DNA from: an uncultured Prevotella sp.
GTDB lineage: Bacteria > Bacteroidota > Bacteroidia > Bacteroidales > Bacteroidaceae
Direction: 5' to 3'
Length of the DNA: 7,183 nt
Assembly: GCA_900553965.1 (NCBI GenBank)
Contig: USFX01000141.1
Span: forward strand, 1 to 7,183
Shown here in pieces: positions 7,118 through 7,183 of the stretch. The translations under genes and the position numbers were made by a program. How positions within the stretch are numbered: the first letter of the stretch is position 1; every line of letters begins with the position of its first letter. The notes beneath the pieces are model-generated. The model was not told the origin of the DNA. It did no database searches and saw only the letters and a program-made list of their open reading frames with translations.

Positions 7118-7146
7118 CAAAGTTATATAAATCCTTAATTCCGCAA
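7118..7146 (-). promoter_or_regulatory. Candidate Bacteroidetes-type promoter of the 863-aa gene
   Basis: On the minus strand, 7125-7118 reads TAACTTTG, matching TAnnTTTG. A TTG at 7146-7144 sits 18 bases upstream of it, within the normal spacing for the -33 element. Transcription would start near 7111-7113, giving a leader of about 110 bases. The leader is AT-rich near the start codon and contains TAACTAAAA shortly before it, as does the leader of the paralogue. No Shine-Dalgarno sequence is visible, as is usual in this phylum. Confidence 0.7.
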
Positions 7147-7183
7147 CACTATAATTTAACTTTATTTATAAGTTCCTGAGCAA

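Overview
The window looks like part of a Bacteroidales chromosome, probably Prevotellaceae or a related gut or rumen lineage. This rests on three things: promoter elements of the Bacteroidetes TAnnTTTG type, A-rich leaders without a Shine-Dalgarno sequence, and large secreted multidomain proteins whose C-terminal tail resembles the type IX secretion sorting signal. The family assignments come from reading the sequence; no database search was possible.

Layout. Positions 1-690 (+) hold the 3' part of a multi-pass membrane protein gene of the kind found with ABC transporters. It overlaps by an ATGA junction a short YtrA-type GntR regulator (687-1064, +), and the two form the end of an operon that starts outside the window. 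Positions 1065-1344 are non-coding and contain a perfect 27-bp inverted repeat built from 8-bp units (1167-1230), then a rho-independent terminator facing the minus strand. Two large minus-strand genes follow, 1345-3981 (878 aa) and 4411-7002 (863 aa). They are tandem paralogues, each with its own candidate promoter and its own terminator, so they are probably two separate transcription units rather than one operon.

Both paralogues carry, in order: a signal peptide, a beta-rich N-terminal domain, an amidotransferase/ThuA-like alpha/beta domain without cysteine, two chitobiase C-terminal-like (CHB_HEX_C_1 / Fn3-associated) repeats, a C-terminal beta-sandwich-like region and a sorting-type tail. 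From the alpha/beta domain to the end they are closely similar, while the N-terminal domains keep only scattered shared positions. Within the alpha/beta domain a 163-bp stretch is identical between the copies although its flanks differ at about one base in ten, which suggests recent gene conversion. The likely picture is a pair of exported or surface proteins with a shared chassis and different N-terminal modules. Their substrate and activity are unknown. I found no RNA gene, CRISPR array, transposase or other obvious mobile element.
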